Positions 44,115-55,942 of a stretch of DNA of 64,000 nucleotides are shown piece by piece (positions within the stretch are counted from its first letter, which is position 1; each line of letters starts with the position of its first letter). Origin of the DNA: Axinella damicornis (Eukaryota; Porifera; Demospongiae; Axinellida; Axinellidae); NCBI GenBank assembly GCA_963931865.1, contig OZ007513.1, forward strand, positions 558,001 to 622,000, in the 5' to 3' direction. The position numbers were made by a program, and so were the translations under genes. Below the pieces are notes generated by a model. It searched no databases and was not told the origin of the DNA. It saw nothing but the letters and a program-made list of their open reading frames with translations.

Positions 44115-45682
44115 ATGGCTGCTCCACGGATCTCAGCTAACCTGCCCATCTACGACCCCAGCAAGTCCACGCTCGCCTACGGCAACAGAGCCATTCCAAA
44201 ACTCGTAAGTGTAGACGATACTACTCTAACTAGCCCCCTTCCCAGCAGACTATTCTACACCTGGTCTCGCGGGGCCAGGTCTGGCCCCGCGAGACCGACC
44301 TCCAGTTTCCGATCGATCGCTTACTTACAGCTATGAAAACCGGAATTGTACAAGGCCTGGGAACGAGACTAACTCCAGACCCGCACTCACACCACACACA
44401 AACAGAACAGGGAGCTGCAGAGTGGTGATCTCTCAGTTCGCCAGCAGGCACTGTTGCTCCTCGCTGATGTCCTGCACAAGAGGGAGAACCTAGCCTCCGC
44501 ACTGAGAGAAGGTGAGACACTTCACGGCAGGCTTGCAGTGTTGCAGTATCTTCCCTCCACTGGGGCGGACAACCCCATTCACAGGCACCATACTACTATT
44601 ACTAGTGGTTGTGGCCCTCGTAGAATATTATCATTAAGATGCAATGATACTGACCTTATGACAAATCTCCCCCTCCTCCCCTGCAGGTGTTGCTGGCACA
44701 CTGCAGGGTCTACTGGAGGATGAGGATGCAGTAGTGAGACAGAGGAGTGCCCACGCACTGGGACTCGTGGCACGTAAGTGCACCAAATCAGTGTCCACCA
44801 TTTGACACAAGCTACCACACAGAATGATGACACTCCTATGAACACCTAGCTCTGTCACATTACCACAGAGCATGCTCTCGGGAGACAGACATTCCTGGAC
44901 CTGAGGATGATACCTGCCCTGGCTAAACTGGTGAGCCCAGTTCCTGAATCCAGCATTGGGGAAATCCCAAACTGCATCACACACACACACGCACACACAC
45001 ACACACACACACACATACGCACACACACACACACACCTGCACACACACACACCTGTACCACTCACACATGCTCCTCCAGTTTTCAGACAGTGAGTATGCC
45101 GTGCGTTACAGTGCTCACACATCAGTTGAGATGTGTTCCAGAACCAATGAAGGTAGGAGGTATAAACACTTCTGAGGGGCTCATGACATCATGGTGACTC
45201 ATAACTACAGGGGCTCATGACATCATGGTGACTCATAATTACAAGGGCTCATGATATCATGATGACTCATAATTACAGGGGCTCAGGGGACAGTGGCAGC
45301 TGGTCTTGTTCCTCTGTGTGTGGAGAAACTGGTGGAAGAGGAGAGCCCAGAGCTGAAGGTACACGTCCCTCTCCCCAACATACCCTTTCCCCTCCCTATC
45401 CCTCCCCTCCCCATCCCCTCCCCACCCTACCCCTCCCCTCCCAACCCTATCCCTCTGCATCTTATCCCCATCCCCAGCCTCCTCCCAACCCTACCCCTCC
45501 CCTTCTTACCCCCATCCCTTCCCCTAGCTCCCCGCTCTACCCTATATACCCTGTGAGCCTTAACAGTTCTCTTGTTCAACTCAAAGCTGTGTGTGCCTGC
45601 GTCTAGTTGTCTGCCTCCTATAATTTAGTTGAGAGGGTGTGGTTTTCTTTAATCTCCTCCTGACTTACATGGGCCAATACTC

Positions 45683-45717
<35 letters not shown>

Positions 45718-48090
45718 CCAGGAGTTAATATTAGACACACTGCACTGGTGCTTCCAGGTGGACACGTCCCAGGGACTGCGCTGCAAGACCATCCCCATAT
45801 GCACTCCAATACTAGCACACCAGTCGTCCAGGTACTGTACACACATCATTGCACCCACCGTCTCCATGGTGATAGACCGTCCCCATATGCACTCCAATAT
45901 TAATACTAGCACACCAGTCATCCAGGTACACACGTACATCATTGTACCATGGTGATATGACAGTTGTGTGCAGAAACGTACACGCCTTAAGACCACTATT
46001 ATTTGCAGGTGCTACGAACTTTAGTGAATTCACAAAAATTTTGATCAGCAAATTATTGGCAGTATCGGACATCCCCCCCCCCCCCCCCCCCCCCCCCCCT
46101 CCCCACTAGATACACTCCCCTTTCATCGTCAATGTTTCCCTATTAGCAGCCATCTGACGAATGAAGTTTGCGCTTATAATGAGGGCAACTTCAACTGATG
46201 CGTGCACATGAATGATGAGCACGTATATCTATGGGCACTTGTTGCTATGGCAACCAGGCAGTGTTGTTGATGCGAGTCCTCCCCCGTCCTTACAGGTTGC
46301 GTGGCAGGGCGGCCAGGATCATATTTGACCTCACCCTGCCCTACGAGGGCAAGGAGGTGGCGTGTGGGGCGGAGTGCATCCCAGCCCTAGTGGGCCTGTT
46401 GTCCGACGGTGACACGTTCGTGAAATCACAAGCTGCAGCCACACTCATGAGGTGATTCACTAGTACACTTCAAAGTGTTTGCAACTGAAGGCATTCCTCA
46501 CTCATATGGTGGTGGTAGCTACCTAGACAATGGACAATCAGAGAAATCCATTTTGCAGTTAGACAGGAAGTATGGTCTTAATTGGTATTAGCAATCATGG
46601 CCTCGGCAAAACATTGTCCACTGCATAACGTTTGTGATTTGAGGTTACAGCTAGTGTCTGCATGCATTCACAGTACATGTATGCATGCACCGTGCAAATG
46701 TTACTTCCACTAGCTGCTCTCAACAGCAGGCAGTTTTCACTTTGTTTCCTTGCTCTTCCTCCCTCTCCCTCCCCTCTTCCCTCTCTCTCTCCTCTCTCCC
46801 TCCTCCTTCCCCTCTCCCTCCAGTATTGCAGTGATCACGAAGGGCAAGTACAGTGTACTGGAGGCAGGTGCCCTCCCCCGGCTGGTGACTCTACTCAGCG
46901 ATGAGGACTCAGAAGTCAGACTCAACAGCACCAAGGCTAGTACCCTACCTTCCTCACTTACAAGCTGCAGCTAATCCAATGCTGTTGCTGATCCTAACTA
47001 GCCCCTCCCTCCATGCTAATCCAACGCTGTTGCTGATCCTAACTAGCCCCTCCCTCCATGCTAATCCAATGCTGTTGCTGATCCTAACTAGCCCCTCCCT
47101 CCATGCTAATCCAATGCTGTTGCTGATCCTAACTAGCCCCTCCCTCCATGCTAATCCAACGCTGTTGCTGATCCTAACTAGCCCCTCCCTCCATGCTAAT
47201 CCAATGCTGTTGCTGATCCTAACTAGCCCCTCCCTCCATGCTAATCCAATGCTGTTGCTGATCCTAACTAGCCCCTCCTCCAACGCTGTTGCTGATCCTA
47301 ACTAGCCCCTCCCTCCATGCTAATCCAATGCTGTTGCTGATCCTAACTAGCCCCTCCCTCCATGCTAATCCAACGCTATTGCTGATATCCTAACTAGCCC
47401 CTCCCTCCATGCTAATCCAACACTGTTGCTAACTAGCCCCTCCCCTACTTCCTGCAGGCCCTCACGATGCTGGCTGAGACTCCAGAGGGAAAGAAGGAGC
47501 TGCAGTCATCACTACCAAAGGTAAACTACATGTACTTCCAGTAACTTGACCAATGCTGCGTAGCCTTGTTCTTCAAGGCTACGTGCACTGGCATGGGGAA
47601 TCATGCACACTCATACAATGGAACCAGGTCCCCATGGAGGTTTCACTGTAGTGGTGAGGCATGCCAAATATATGCTGCGTGTTACTAACTACTCTAAAAC
47701 TGGGCATTGCCCTTATCTGGCAACACATTTGGACATGCACATCATTAGTTCTATTGGGCTCCTCAAGGAATTAGTGACCTTTTCCACTAAACAGGTCAAT
47801 TATGGTTTGGAATTATGACCTGCATGGATGGGAGTTTGGCTTGAGCGCACAAGAAGAAACATTGCATTACAAGGGCGATTGTTATAACTGGGGGTTTTTT
47901 TTCCAAATGAACGGTGGAAGTGAATATATACGCAGCTTCCCCCATTTAACACACCGCGGCTCATATAAGCTCCTGAACACTCATTCACACACTCACTCAT
48001 TCACAGCTGGAAGAGATCATCAGTGGAGACGGTGAGATGGTGTGCAAGGCAGCCAAGACAGCACAGAACGTCATCACGTGGAAACCATAA
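44115..48090 (+). CDS. RSPH14: Radial spoke head 14 homologue (ARM-repeat axonemal protein)
   Basis: Eleven exons join in phase to 340 residues, close to the human protein (348 as I recall): 44115-44204, 44406-44511, 44687-44773, 44869-44930, 45080-45152, 45279-45358, 45722-45831, 46296-46451, 46824-46935, 47458-47520 and 48007-48090. Diagnostic segments are TLAYGNRAIPKL, VRQQALLLLADVLH, DTFVKSQAAATLM, ITKGKYSVLEAGALPRL, STK|ALTMLAETPEGKKEL and the C-terminal ITWKP. It consists of armadillo/HEAT-like helical repeats and belongs to the radial spoke of motile cilia, here presumably choanocyte or larval cilia. The exon 9 donor that keeps phase and homology is AAG|GCTAGT, a GC-AG intron. Intron 9 is a 45-bp minisatellite, and the end of exon 7 is partly duplicated downstream. 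The gene is convergent with MOB3. Confidence 0.92.
45681..45719 (+). repeat. Poly-C run before the RSPH14 exon 7 acceptor
   Basis: More than 30 consecutive C bases. A similar run is at 46073-46098. Lengths may be assembly-dependent. Confidence 0.8.
46970..47445. repeat. 45-bp minisatellite, about 10 copies, RSPH14 intron 9
   Basis: The unit contains GCTAATCCAATGCTGTTGCT, beginning about 35 bp after the GC donor of exon 9 and running to the next acceptor. Units vary at few positions. Confidence 0.9.
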
Positions 48091-48297
48091 CCATCTCTGA
48101 TCTGAACACCACATGTAAACACCATCACCTTGACAACTATACATACACACTGTATAGCCACCAGTTATTAGACATGTACAATCAGACGCTAGCGCCTAAC
48201 GTGTATATTACCAAAAGTAGGTGGAACCATCAGTCGATGCTATGTCTAAAGTTCAATTTCAGACAAAAAGGTATGATCGGACAAATAATTCATGTAT

Positions 48298-48485
48298 TAT
48301 CAGATGATGCTCCCTGCTTCAGGAACTTTCTCCAAGATTTTTGCAGGCTCATCCGATTGTACAGTCATGTTGTCTGAAAATCGGTGGCTTATAAGCCACC
48401 GATTTTCAGACAACATGACTGTACAATCGGATGAGCCTGCAAAAATCTTGGAGAAAGTTCCTGAAGCAGGGAGCATCATCTGATA
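48298..48485. repeat. Perfect 188-bp palindrome (94-bp arms, no spacer)
   Basis: The arms read TATCAGATGATGCTCCCTGC inward to a centre GGCTTATAAGCC at 48391/48392; no mismatch was seen by eye over 94 bp. It lies between the convergent 3' ends of RSPH14 and MOB3. It abuts another palindrome whose ends also begin TATCA. Confidence 0.85.
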
Positions 48486-48555
48486 TATCATGGTACTATT
48501 GTGTGCTATACAGAGTATACTCTGTATATATATAGCACACAATAGTACCATGATA
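48486..48555. repeat. 70-bp palindrome adjoining the 188-bp palindrome
   Basis: Ends TATCATGGTACTATTGTGTG and its reverse complement, around a short AGAGTATACTCT centre. It starts at the base after the first palindrome ends. Confidence 0.8.
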
Positions 48556-48783
48556 CACAGGTTGAATTGTAAACAAGTCAACAATGGTTTTCATATTGCA
48601 AAAAATCTTCATCTTTTAAAAATCTCCTGGTAGGCTGCATATAGCACCACACACACATGCATGTGTCAACATACATACATACACACATCAGGATGATGTA
48701 GAGGCATTACTGTGTCATACTGTAGTAGGTTAGTGTATTAATGTAGGTCCCAGGGGGTGTGGTGAGCTAGTTGTGAGCGTGGC

Positions 48784-51700
48784 TCAGCGACAGATTCGTT
48801 CTGATAGGTCTTTCTGCAGGTAGAGAAGACATCATAACGTCATTCATTGCTGTCTGGTACAGAGTGATCACATGACCAAGACCGCATGATGACATCATTG
48901 TCATTGTGGCAGAGGAAGAGTGTGCAATGGTCAAAATTTTGAAACAGGCGGTCTCTCCCGTGTGTACTAAATATAGAACACAAACGGAAGCTTTGTCAGT
49001 AAATACATATAAATGGCTAACAGGAAATTTAAGCGCTCAAAGCTCATGATGCAACGTCTACCAGTGTGGAACGGTTGTTGACCCTTATCAACACGAAGAA
49101 CTTTGTTATATGTTGCTACCCAAGCCTGACAGTCCAAGAGGTCGGTGTTTAGTGATGACGGGAGTTCTCTCTGTTGAAAACTACAACGTGGCTGGATGTG
49201 CTACTTCTAGTCAATGGTGTATACGTACATGTATCTAATTAGCAGGGCCCCAAGCAACTTCAGCTTGAACGATCGTCTTGGGCTGAAACAGCAAAGAGTT
49301 CAAAACTTACTGGCAAACCTCGCCAGTGTGCCTCAAGCTCTGCTTGGGAAAGTGTGACTTAGCCATGGGCCCATGACTCCACGTGGCTACTATGTCGACA
49401 GCTGCTGGCGTCTCAAGACTGACGTAATTTTACTACTACTGGCAGGGCGGGCGTTTTGAATGTCAGGCAGGCCTGTGCCCTGCTAGGCCAGGCCTGCCAT
49501 AGATCCACCACAGCCTGATAGTACACACGGAAGAGTCTGCTTTCACCATTGGGGGAATAGAAAGTGATACGCTCTTCCTCCTCCGCTGAAATAATGATGG
49601 TGTCCAGGGTTTCATTTAGGGGGGGGGGGGCATTCGCCCCCCCTTGGAATCTCTTTGCCCCCCCTAGGCATTTTCACATTCCCTATTATACAGTACTGTG
49701 AAATGAAATAGGCAATGGCACAAGCCATTCAGATTACAGTTCTTGTAACGTGCATATGTAGGTCTGTTTATGGTTAGTAATAAAATGTGATTTTTGCCCC
49801 TCAAATTACATCAGAATCAATCTCAGAGGATCTAGATTCCAATCTTTTCCCTGGGGGAGGACCCCCAGACCCCCCTTTAGTAACACATCCCAACTTTGTC
49901 CCTTCCCTCCCTCCCTCCCTCCCCCCATTCCCTTTTGTAAGTGTCATGAAAATAAATAAGCAAGGTCCAAGCTAGCAGTCAAACAGCAGCTACTTTCATA
50001 CTGTATGTGTACATGTGTTTTGATTGTGAATTTTGACCCTAAATTGTGTCAGAATCAATCTCAGAGGATCTAAATTCAAAAATTTTCCTGGGGGAGGCCC
50101 CTGTAAAGTGTAGTAACACATGCCACTTATGCCCCCCCAAAGTTCATCGAACCTTAATTTCGCCCCCTCTTGAGAAAATTTCTAAATGAAAGCCTGGTGT
50201 CATCATGTACTCTTGCATGACGTATATTTGGGATGTATCACATTGTCATAGTTCCAAATAGAGCACACCTACAGTTTTGCTATAGCCTCATTCCCACACT
50301 GCAAGTGAGAATGACCTGGGAATGAGACTAGAGAATCACGACTCTGATTCAACTCACCAAAGGCTCAAACTCCTTCGAGTCCATGAGGTTAAATTCCACA
50401 ACAAAGTAGTAGAAGTGCTTATAGCATGAGTTTACATGGGCTTCCTGAGAGGGAGAGAGGAGGGAGGGGGAAAGGGAGGGAGGAGGGAGGGAGAGAGAAG
50501 GACTATGTTGCGGTGCTACAGTTGTGTAGCCATTAATAAGTTCAGAACACGTACATCAAGCTACATGTAGGGTGCACAGCCGTCTGCCTATTCACATACC
50601 GCTCCTGTGACTATCATTCACATACCGCTCCTGTGACTATCATTCACATACCGCTCCTGTGACTATCATTCACATACCGCTCCTGTGGCTATCATTCACA
50701 TACCGCTCCTGTGACTATCATTCACATACCGCTCCTGTGGCTATCATTCACATACCGCTCCTGTGACTATCATTCACATACCACTCCTGTGACTATCATT
50801 CACATACCGCTCCTGTGACTATCATTCACATACCGCTCCTGTGGCTATCATTCACATACCGCTCCTGTGGCTATCATTCACATACCGCTCCTGTGGCTAT
50901 CATTCACATACCGCTCCTGTGACTATCATTCACATACCGCTCCTGTGACTATCATTCACATACCACTCCTGTGACTATCATTCACATACCGCTCCTGTGA
51001 CTATCATTCACATACCGCTCCTGTGACTATCATTCACATACCGCTCCTGTGACTATCATTCACATACCACTCCTGTGGCTATCATTCACATACCACTCCT
51101 GTGACTATCATTCACATACCGCTCCTGTGACTATCATTCACATACCGCTCCTGTGACTATCATTCACATACCACTCCTGTGACTATCATTCACATACCGC
51201 TCCTGTGGCTATCATTCACATACCGCTCCTGTGACTATCATTCACATACCGCTCCTGTGACTATCATTCACATACCGCTCCTGTGACTATCATTCACATA
51301 CCGCTCCTGTGACTATCATTCACATACCACTCCTGTGACTATCATTCACATACCACTCCTGTGGCTATCATTCACATACCACTCCTGTGACTATCATTCA
51401 CATACCACTCCTGTGACTATCATTCACATACCGCTCCTGTGACTATCATTCACATACCGCTCCTGTGGCTATCATTCACATACCACTCCTGTGACTATCA
51501 TTCACATACCGCTCCTCTGGCTATCATTCACATACCACTCCTGTGACTATCATTCACATACCGCTCCTGTGGCTACCATTCACATACCACTCCTGTGACT
51601 ATCATTCACATACCACTCCTGTGACTATCATTTTGTCGAAGTGATGGATGTAGACATGGACAAACACTCGGTAGAGTCTTGTCAGAATCTTTTTCGCAAC

Positions 51701-54700
51701 AGGGACAAAGTTCTTTGGGAAGGGGGTGCCTATCGGAGGGGTGGGGAGGAGGGGGAGGAAGGGAGAGGAGGGGGAGGAAGGGAGAGGAGGGGAGGAAGGG
51801 AGAGGGGGGGAGGGGTGGGGAGGAGGAGGAGGGATGGGGAGGAAGGGAGGCATGATTATTTCATTGTGATAACATTAAGGTGGGTATTAAATAGAACCTT
51901 GGTAATTTTAAGCTCGTACTACATGTACCTACCTACCTCATGGCATGCAAGCAGGTGTATGTTTCATGGCATGCTACGTACCGACTTGGCTGGGGAAGAG
52001 GTCCTCATTGTTAATTTGCTTCTCAATCCACGCCATCAGATTCGCAATGTACTGCAGACGTGGTTGTGTGTGCACATGTGTAAATGAGGGTTGCGTGTGA
52101 ATGTGTACTATAGAAGTTAACATCACAGCTATGATGTTATCGAAGCAGAGGTCAATGTCTCCCTACTAACACATACTACAGCCCCAGAGGAGGACGGCCA
52201 AGGTTGACCTTTTCTAATCAGGTCTCATTAAAGTCACGTGAAATCCGATACCATGGATTACGTAATGCATGTTAAGTACAGTACTTTCCATAGACATTGT
52301 TTCGACAGTTTTCACCATCGCGCCCCGGCTCAATCAACAGGAATAATGGCTTGCAGGGAAGCGTAGGCATCTGTTGTCGTTATAAAAGGCCGAGCCCTTC
52401 AAGATTCAGCTGCGGCATGGCAGAAACAAGTGGAAGTAGTCTCCCGGGCCAGATGGTCCCCACGCGTGCCGCAAACATCTGGCCTGCCAGACTCGAGTGG
52501 AGGTTCGGTGCCGTCTCATCAGTTTTGCAAAGCGCGTTCAACGATTGCCAACTGGAAACACTCCATAGCAGCCACAGAAACGGTCTTCTATTCGTATGGC
52601 TATCTGCAATAACTTTTAATAACCGTCCACTTGTCACATGATATAATTACTCGAGACGTATGCGGTGGCCAACCTCCTCTGCTACAGCTCTCCGGAGTGA
52701 GTGTCTCCATGCAGTCAGAACTGGCAGGATAATTACTGGTACGAACATGGTGACCAATAGGACCCAGGTTATCTTCTGATCATGACACGGGACATGGTGA
52801 CCATTAGGACCCTGATCACGACACGGGACAAGGACCAGTGTATAGCGAAGGCCTTCCTAAAACTCAAATCAGTAGAGCCTCACTATACACATGTATAAGT
52901 ACATATACACACTGCGTACGTACCCGTGGAGCTGGTAGTGCCTGTGGTTTAACCCTAACCCTATACACAAGTACATGTACACACTGTGTATGTACCCGTG
53001 GAGCTGGTAGTGCCTGTGGTTTCTTGTGTGTCTCGTCTGCCCAGTAGTACTCGAACTTGGGCCCGCCAGACATGATCGGACACGACTGTTCTGTGCAGTA
53101 CTCACACACTGTCCCGTAGAAAATGTTGATACGATTGAAGAAGTCTACCACGTGGACCGCCAGCCAGTCGTTGAAGTCCTCATCTTCTGGTAGTCTGACG
53201 GCCATTCTCAGATCCAGGCCAGAGTTTAGAGTAGCCTTTGAGTGAGTGAGGGAGGCAGGTGGTAGGGAAGGAGCGAAGGAGAAGGGAGGTAGGGAGGGAA
53301 GGAAGGTAGGGAAGGAGGGAAAGAGAAGGGAGGTAGGGAGGGATGGAGGGATGGAGGGAAGGAGAAGGGAGGTAGGGAGGGAAGGAGGGAGGGAGGAAGG
53401 TGGGAGGGAGGGAAGAAGAAAGGAGGTAGGGAGGAAGGTGGGAGGGAGGGAAGAAGAAGGGAGAGAGGGAGGTAGGGAGGGAAGGAAGGTAGGGAGGGAA
53501 GGAGGGAGAAGGGAGGGAGGGAAGGAGGGAAAGAGAAGGGAGGTAGGGAGGGATGGAGGGAGGGAGGAAGGTGGGAGGGAGGGAAGAAGAAGGGAGAGAG
53601 GGAGGTAGGGAGGGAAGGAGAAGGGATCGAGGGGGCAGGGAGGGAGGGGGTATGAGCTGGATGCATTACACCACACCTTTCCCGCTGATAATGGTTTTGA
53701 ACATAAAACAGGGGTTGTATTTAGGTGCATGGTCACCATGGTACCCCACATGCAGGACCGGCCCATACCATGGTGTCCCAACACAAGCCTGATTCAAACT
53801 TGAGGTACCATGGAAACCACAAACACCGTAATAGGAAGCCAATAATATTCATGCCTGCATACGACACACCGCTTGGGGTCGGTTGCAGGGCAACAAAGCA
53901 TTCAGACCTGCACGTCAGAACCTTGTTTTGGCAATTTGATATGCAACACACAATCCCAGTTAGTTCAACAAGTTGGAAGGATTTACAAATATGGAATGGA
54001 CCCACACACCATCATTATAACGTACAAAGATGGTCACAACAATAATGGTCTGAGATGTAGCGTGTAATGAATTTCTACACACTACACTGTATGTCCATCT
54101 ACAGTATAATTATGAGACAGATATCAAATGCTTGGTCTCTACTTGGGACTAGCCTTGTTCACAGGGCTTCTACACCTCCACTTCTTGATCGCTTGCCCTC
54201 CGTTTTGGCATACTGCAAGTGATCAAAAACTGGAGGTGTAGAAGGCCTGCATGGGAACGAGGCTAACTTGGGACAGTGTGGATGGTATCAGCGCTGACAC
54301 ACTAGCAAGCACAGGATGGATGGTATCAGTGCTGACACACTAGCAAGCACAGGATGGCTGGTATCAGCGCTGACACACTAGCAAGCACAGGATGGATGGT
54401 ATCAGTGCTGACACACTAGCAAGCACAGGATGGATGGTATCAGTGCTGACACACTAGCAAGCACAGGATGGATGGTATCAGTGCTGACACACTAGCAAGC
54501 ACAGGATGGCTGGTATCAGCGCTGACACACTAGCAAGCACAGGATGGATGGTATCAGTGCTGACACACTAGCAAGCACAGGATGGATGGTATCAGTGCTG
54601 ACACACTAGCAAGCACAGGATGGATGGTATCAGTGCTGACACACTAGCAAGCACAGGATGGCTGGTATCAGTGCTGACACACTAGCAAGCACAGGATGGA

Positions 54701-55942
54701 TGGTACATTGTATATCCAAAACGTCCACACTTGGAGTCCTGAAGTTGTACCCACGTGCTCCAAAATGTAATTACCTGCCACATTTCGGAGTCTAACACAC
54801 ACACACACATGCACACACACCACAAACACAACACACACCACACACACTGTGCACACTCCCTGCAGCTGCCTATACGTACATGCAACTGTACACTTCCTGC
54901 ACATGAATCACTGCTGATACCAACTTCCATTCACTAACCACAAACAGAGCTACTTGAAAAGACCCACACTTACACGTAGTACAATTCCAGCTAAATCTGC
55001 ATTCTGCCTATACATGAACCTGTATGCCACTATTCCCATTGTAATACACACACACACACACACATAACGACGCACACACGCACACACGCACTCACACAAC
55101 ATTCACAAGTCCACTTTTTAAACGTGGGCACACAGCATGAATGATCCTGGTCCTATGGATGCTAATTCTAAAGTGAAATGATTCCTGATATCACTTCCCT
55201 CATCAACCACAAACAGGGCTGCAAGGAAATGTCCAAGGAAGTGACTACATGATGCAGAAACATTCACTGAAAGTGCTTCTGTTTTCCATCAGGGAAAACC
55301 TAACATGGACATCCAAGAGGCTCTGGTTTCACATTCTAGTACTGGAAAAACAGCCTACTTATAGCTTCCAATGTGATCAGCCTATGAGATACATAGAAGC
55401 CATCATGGCCAGAGTTCGTGCTAAAGGGTTTTCCAAACGGCACAGCCCTTGGGCCCTTTAACTGGCCAGTGCCATCGAGTTCTGTGAGAAGCAGAAAAAT
55501 TCTTTCAGAATCAACCTCAGAGAGACTGAAAATTTCTAGGGGGTACACCTCCAGACTGTTGTAGAAGCAGTGTGCTATCTACCACCAGCTACTGTACAGA
55601 GTGCAGTGCTGAAACAGATCACATGATTTAGATAGTGCGTCGTATACTAAACACTGGGGGAGATCATCACTTGCGTCTACCCTTGGTGTTGCACACGGGA
55701 TAAGGTGTGCCTCTACCATCCCCTCACTCTCGCCCTCCCTCCCTCCATCCCCTCTCCCACCTTCCAGCCACTCCCTCCCTCCCCTCCTCCCACCTTCCAG
55801 CCACTCCCTCCCCTCCTCCCACCTTCCAGCCACTCCCTCACCTCCCCTCCCCTCCTCCCACTCCCCCTCTGTTCACCTTAGCCTTCTTGTGGAGATCATA
55901 CTTCATCGTCCCTTTCTCCCATTTCTTCTTGGGACGGAACGT
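48784..55942 (-). CDS. MOB3-like MOB kinase activator (first coding exon not found)
   Basis: Six exons in phase encode 202 residues: 55877-55942, 52996-53235, 51982-52051, 51614-51729, 50358-50444 and 48784-48813. They contain [52 protein letters not shown], the segment PFPKNF and [10 protein letters not shown], ending KDLSERICR. The Cys and His residues of the Mob zinc site are present (CEYCTEQSC and VHVYIHHFD). This is closest to MOB3A/B/C; MOB proteins bind NDR/LATS or MST kinases, and MOB3 is reported to act with MST1. Human MOB3 has about 14 further N-terminal residues, which should lie in an exon upstream of 55942. Intron 4 holds about 40 copies of a 26-bp unit derived from the exon end and its donor. 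Introns before exons b, d and e have long pyrimidine arrays on the coding strand. Confidence 0.85.
49602..50198. mobile_element. Inverted-end element with internal direct repeat
   Basis: Begins CCAGGGTTTCATTTAGGGGG and ends with AAATGAAAGCCTGG. Inside, a block containing CAGAATCAATCTCAGAGGAT appears twice (about 49812 and 50050), each followed by CTGGGGGAGG and TAGTAACACAT. A related fragment is near 55505. No coding capacity. Confidence 0.5.
50592..51633. repeat. 26-bp minisatellite, about 40 copies, made from a MOB3 exon end plus 5' splice site
   Basis: Plus-strand unit CACATACCGCTCCTGTGACT followed by ATCATT. On the gene's strand each unit reads ATGATAGTCACAGGAG(T/C)G|GTATGTG, which is the last 18 nt of MOB3 exon 51614-51729 plus its donor. 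The last unit is the real exon boundary. Variants differ mainly at CGC/CAC and GGC/GAC positions. Confidence 0.92.
53240..53650 (+). repeat. GGGA/GGAA array ending at a MOB3 acceptor
   Basis: About 400 bp of GGGAGGGAAGG-type sequence, pyrimidine on the coding strand and directly before exon 52996-53235. Confidence 0.9.
54150..54265. mobile_element. 116-bp TAGCCTTGTTCAC hairpin element
   Basis: Inverted arms around TTGATCGCTTGC, with perfect 9-bp duplications ACTTGGGAC at 54141-54149 and 54266-54274. Confidence 0.85.
54283..54705. repeat. 38-bp minisatellite, 11 copies, MOB3 intron
   Basis: Unit TGGTATCAGTGCTGACACAC then TAGCAAGCACAGGATGGA. It starts immediately after the 9-bp duplication of the preceding transposon. 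Confidence 0.9.

Larger units (their letters stand above)
30081..44740 (+). repeat. Segmental duplication, copy B
   Basis: Second copy of the block at 12546-29605, in direct orientation. It begins with RhoGEF exon 7 and ends within RSPH14, which here continues as an intact gene. Length differences between copies come from transposons (copy A has about 4.5 kb extra in one intron of the Death-domain gene; copy B has about 3.3 kb between the ankyrin and Death-domain genes), from fewer ankyrin repeats in B, and from minisatellites. Confidence 0.85.

Noticed and set aside
12546..44740. The duplication as an assembly artefact of two haplotypes
   Set aside because: Not excluded, but less favoured: only the redundant truncated copies carry disabling changes, and divergence of the Death-domain genes is large for alleles.
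45681..46099. Poly-C runs as possible G-quadruplex elements
   Set aside because: Homopolymer length is unreliable in assemblies and no further structure supports a function.
46901..47305. Repetitive plus-strand frame and its antisense partner in RSPH14 intron 9
   Set aside because: Frames through a 45-bp minisatellite (a multiple of 3, hence open), not a protein.
48292..48584. Identical short proteins readable from both strands
   Set aside because: Direct consequence of the perfect palindrome, not a gene pair.
50592..51633. CRISPR-like array of regular repeats
   Set aside because: Units are contiguous with no unique spacers, and derive from a MOB3 exon boundary in a eukaryotic genome.
52864..53784. 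306-codon open frame on the minus strand
   Set aside because: Most of it is the GGGA array in an intron; only 52996-53235 matches MOB3.
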